From Halichondria panicea (Eukaryota; Porifera; Demospongiae; Suberitida; Halichondriidae): a DNA stretch of 64,000 nt. Under the pieces are notes generated by a model. It worked only from the letters and a program-made list of their open reading frames with translations. It searched no databases and was not told the origin of the DNA. Position 1 is the stretch's first letter. The number at the start of each line of letters is the position of its first letter. Made by a program: the position numbers and the translations under genes. This document shows, piece after piece, positions 60,997 through 64,000 of this stretch. Location of the stretch: assembly GCF_963675165.1 (NCBI RefSeq), contig NC_087388.1:5709047-5773046 (forward strand). Reading direction: 5' to 3'.

Positions 60997-62790
60997 ATGA
61001 GTGTCCTTGTAGTGTGTATGAGCTGCCTGTGTCTATATGGCTGGGGAAGGTGCATATGAGTGGTATAATAGTCAGTATAGCTGCAGTTGAGAGCCCCAAT
61101 GCTTGCAGCTTAGTGTACTGGTGTCTGCAGACTATGTGGTACAAGTGGAGATGGTCTCCTACAGTTATCCATCCAACAGACGCTCTGATGGTCAATGTTG
61201 TGATCCAGCCAACAATGGTGGAGGATGTACCGAAGGGGAGCGCTGTGACACCTACTTTGCCTACTGCCTGATGCCACGTTTCAGTACTGCTGTAAGTACA
61301 GTTGCCTTGTCCACTGCAGTTTACGTTCACACAATCATCAATGTCAGTCTCACATCTCTGTCCAGTGTATCCAGGATCACATGAGCAGGTTAAGGAGGCT
61401 ATTCCATAAGAGCAGTTACCATGGCCACTGCACACACTCTCCAATAGTATACTCTCCAATAGCAAGCACTCATCAATATCCACCTCACAATCAGCACCAG
61501 TATAGCTAGCATTGCAAACACAAGAGTAAGAGTTGACTTCATCCACACAGTGACTATTTCCACTGCAGCTCTGTCCCTCACAATCATCAATGTCCTCACA
61601 ATCAGCACCAGTATAGCCAGCATTACAAACACAGGTATAAAAATTTAAACCGTTATTACATGTTCCTCTCTCATTGCAATTTCTGTTGATGCAAAAGTTT
61701 TGACTCTCACAGTTTGCACCAATATAGGGAGGGATACAGATGCAGGTGGGACCACTAAATCCATTCACACACTGTTCTCGTTCACTGCATGTGACAGCAT
61801 TGGACTCACACTGATCGAGTATCTCACAACTGCTTCCAGAGTAAAATGGAGCACATAACACAGTAGCATTGACATTGAGAGAGAGCCTAATATTTGATAA
61901 CTCAGATAATGTAGTTGTCAATCTAACTTTAATTGTGATTGTTTCCCTGGTTACACTGATACAATTTGTCAGACTGACATTGATGAATACGATGGAATAA
62001 ACTGCAGTGGAAATGGTGGTTGTGTTGACATGGTGAACATGTTCCTATGTGACTGTGAACCTGGCTACACTGGTACTGATTGTGAGACCAACATTGATGA
62101 TTGTGTGAATAGGAACTGTAGTGAAAATGGTGTGTGTGTGGATGGTGTCAACTCGTTCAGTTGTGAGTGTGTGTCTGGCTTCACTGGAGAGATGTGCAAC
62201 ACTAGTACTGCAGGTATTGTAATCCAATACTTTTAATGATACCGTATATATACCCCCTGCATGCAGGGCTGGGTGGTGGTCCAGGGGGTCTCACTAGTAG
62301 CCTGATAGGAGGAGTGGTGGGAGGTCTCCTAGTGCTAATGCTGATACTCCTGCTCCTGATAGTGGTTGTGGTGGTGTGTGTGCAGAGGAGAGCTCATGGG
62401 AAGACCATTCAAGACACTCAGTTTCAAGGTAAGCTGTTTGTCCACCTAACATGGAAGTAGCTATACACACTGTTTACTTATGTATTTACTTTGTTATCAC
62501 GATCTGCGTAAACATGTTTTAGTAGCTCATAAAAGGAGTTGCTAATACTGTTGTTTTCCACAGGAGACACCATTTCCTACATACCTGAAGACAACCCTGT
62601 GTATGGGATTCCTGAGAACAGAACAAATACCATCACTTCAGAAGCAGCAGAGTTTGACAACCCGATATATGGCAGCCGAGAATCACTCAATGATGCAAAA
62701 CTGGTCAATCCAATTTATGGAGATACAGATTTCGAGGACATACCTTATAAACTGGCCCCTGCAGTATCAGACTATGAGACACACCTGTAG
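60997..62790 (+). pseudogene. Delta/Jagged-like transmembrane gene with inverted EGF block
   Basis: Plus-strand parts: 60997-61054 (signal-peptide exon, MSVLVVCMSCLCLYGW, with a 2-bp insertion relative to 9568-9618), 61109-61291 (LSVLVSADYVVQVEM, then DGQCCDP, CTEGERCDTYFAYCLMP, matching the N-terminal MNNL module of Notch ligands), about 61925-62213 (EGF repeats), 62267-62428 (transmembrane segment of about 24 residues) and 62564-62790 (cytoplasmic tail with NPVY, NPIY and NPIY). Between them, 61292-61921 encodes several EGF repeats on the minus strand, in register to join if re-inverted. No DSL domain is recognised. Such ligands signal to Notch on neighbouring cells. As arranged, the full-length product cannot be made. 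Confidence 0.7.
61292..61921 (-). other. Inverted EGF-repeat segment
   Basis: The minus strand is open over about 210 codons with EGF signatures (CVCNAGYTGADCEDIDDC, CSCDPGYTGQRCETDIDDC). Its 3' end (GQGNCTY) would continue naturally into the plus-strand NFNCDCFPGYTDTICQTDID at 61929. This points to a simple inversion of one genomic segment. Confidence 0.75.
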
Positions 62791-62924
62791 TACCTGTGTA
62801 TGAGAATAGCTAGAGGGCAGAACAATGCAAAATGTTGAAGTAGGTATTGACTGAATAGGACGTTTATTAATAGCTATTTATAGTAGTTCTATTTTTGTGT
62901 ACGGCCTAGCTGTACTATCGCAAG

Positions 62925-63020
62925 GGTGGCCAGATTAACGAGAGTACTGTATTGGACTAGCCTTGTTCCCACGCCAACTGTAATTGCGTATAATTGTCAA
63001 ACACAACAAGCACAACAACA
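62925..63020. repeat. Short direct duplication with 63890-63985
   Basis: Both stretches share TGGCCAGATTAACGAGAGT and CACGCCAACTGTAATTGC, followed by AATTGTCAAACACAACAAGC. The second copy is cut by the window end. Confidence 0.85.
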
Positions 63021-63029
63021 ATTAATCAA

Positions 63030-63150
63030 TGCAAATTCTACAAAATCAACCACTGGGTCTATCGTACCCGCCAACTATCATAATCTGTTGCTTGTCTTCA
63101 AAACCAGCAGCAAAAAAGCGAAACACCAGAAACTCAGACAATTGATATCG
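63030..63150 (-). pseudogene. Kelch exon 3'-end scrap
   Basis: Matches the last part of the kelch exon (around the ATTATCATAATCTGTTGCTTG-like segment and the CAATTGA-adjacent part) with indels. No other exons remain. Confidence 0.65.
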
Positions 63151-64000
63151 GATAGGTATATATGGTGGTCCCGAGAGCTAGTTGACTTTCAGGTAGAGTC
63201 TGGTTCAATTTATCTTCGCTATATACTTAGCTTTTGGAAGTAAGCTAGACAGACAAATGTTTAAGGAACTCGCTTAGTCTCACAAGAAGCCAGCCGTTTC
63301 ATTGCGGAGGTAACGTCTGGCAAATTACATATGAGCTACTTGTGCAGCTGCAGTCTAAGTGGCTGTTTGCATTGATAAGTTGTTACTATAAACAGGCGAA
63401 CAATCAATGTGAGCCAAAACCACGTAATTAGATTTGCCACATCTATTTTAGCAGTAATTGCTATAGCGTGGAACATTTACCAACGAAAAATGTACGTGTC
63501 AGTATAATTATTGTGAATGACATTGTAGAACACCTGGCATCACACGTAGGGCTAGCCTCGTCCCCATGCCCACTTCCTCTGATTGATGTTAATCACTGCT
63601 GCACATGCGCGCGCAATATACTAACTGTCAAAACACAAACACAACATATGAATGTAAATTCTATGCAAAACACAAAATTATGCTCACGTATAAAATATTA
63701 ATGAAAACACAAAAATATATTTATATTGAATGCAAATTCTACAGAATTACAAAAATATGCTTACGTATTCAGTAAACTCTACAGAATCAAGACAAACACA
63801 TGTGCAAGAAGCACATGAGAAGGTGTTGTGACACCTCTGTGATTTTGTTACACATGGCATGCCATACGGCCAAGCTGCACTGTTCCAAGGGTGACCAGAT
63901 TAACGAGAGTCTACTGTATTGGACTAGCCTTGTCCCCCACGCCAACTGTAATTGCACATAATTGTCAAACACAACAAGCACAATAATTAATGTCTCTTAA
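63151..64000. other. Intergenic
   Basis: Short repeated words (AAATTCTACA, CACAAAA) resemble the 3' side of kelch genes near 8.7 kb. No exon is seen. Confidence 0.45.

Noticed and set aside
60974-61290. Extension of the minus-strand EGF frame below 61292 as coding
   Set aside because: Cysteine spacing stops at NCTY, and the plus strand there encodes the conserved MNNL module, so the continuation is chance.

Overview
The window looks like a metazoan nuclear genome, most likely a demosponge close to Amphimedon queenslandica. This is an inference from AT-rich noncoding DNA, short GT-AG introns, many Death-domain genes, a Notch-ligand-like N-terminal module and very dense MITE-like elements. It contains no bacterial operons, no CRISPR array, and no tRNA or rRNA that I can recognise. 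All exon boundaries were read by eye from splice sites, reading phase and comparison between paralogues inside the window.

Layout. 1-3.1 kb: a small Death-domain gene and two small genes that end in a separate cysteine-rich exon. 4.8-8.0 kb: a metallothionein-like gene (MT1) followed on the same minus strand by a Death-kelch gene (K1). 8.7-17.4 kb: a rearranged second copy of that block, with a Death-kelch pseudogene, a chimeric secreted cysteine-rich gene, MT2 (one exon frameshifted) and K2. 18.2-22.6 kb: a decayed SART3-like gene. 24-28 kb: a retroelement fragment and Death-kelch K3. 29-36 kb: fragments of SART3, Death and kelch exons, plus a Death-domain exon and a kelch exon whose frame runs into a SART3 exon. 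36.7-43.4 kb: a better preserved SART3-like copy with two large minisatellites. 43.6-48.1 kb: a Death-like exon fragment and an unrecognised eleven-exon gene. 49.9-52.6 kb: a Death-domain gene carrying a 2A ribosome-skipping motif after a hydrophobic segment. 53.1-54.2 kb: a Mutator-like element carrying spliced gene fragments. 55.1-59.9 kb: third block copy (MT3 and K6; K6 is broken by a MITE). 61.0-62.8 kb: a Delta/Jagged-like transmembrane gene whose EGF exon block is inverted.

The main theme is repeated segmental duplication of a [Death-kelch -> metallothionein-like] unit. The unit has a short shared intergenic region holding a TATA box and metal-response-like TGCRCNC motifs. The MT-like genes are built from symmetric phase-1 exons, each encoding one cysteine-rich repeat, so repeat number varies freely (4, 5 and 6). 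Death domains occur with kelch repeats, with a 2A signal and an unrecognised second domain, and as solo exons. They suggest a lineage-expanded Death-fold adaptor repertoire, but function is not shown by sequence alone.

Mobile DNA can be dated locally because empty sites exist in paralogous copies. Three classes stand out: TA-flanked MITEs with CCGTA-type ends, elements with CAG...CTG ends and 5-bp target duplications, and Mutator-like elements with TAG...CTA ends and 9-10-bp duplications. Several of these insertions disrupt or remodel genes.
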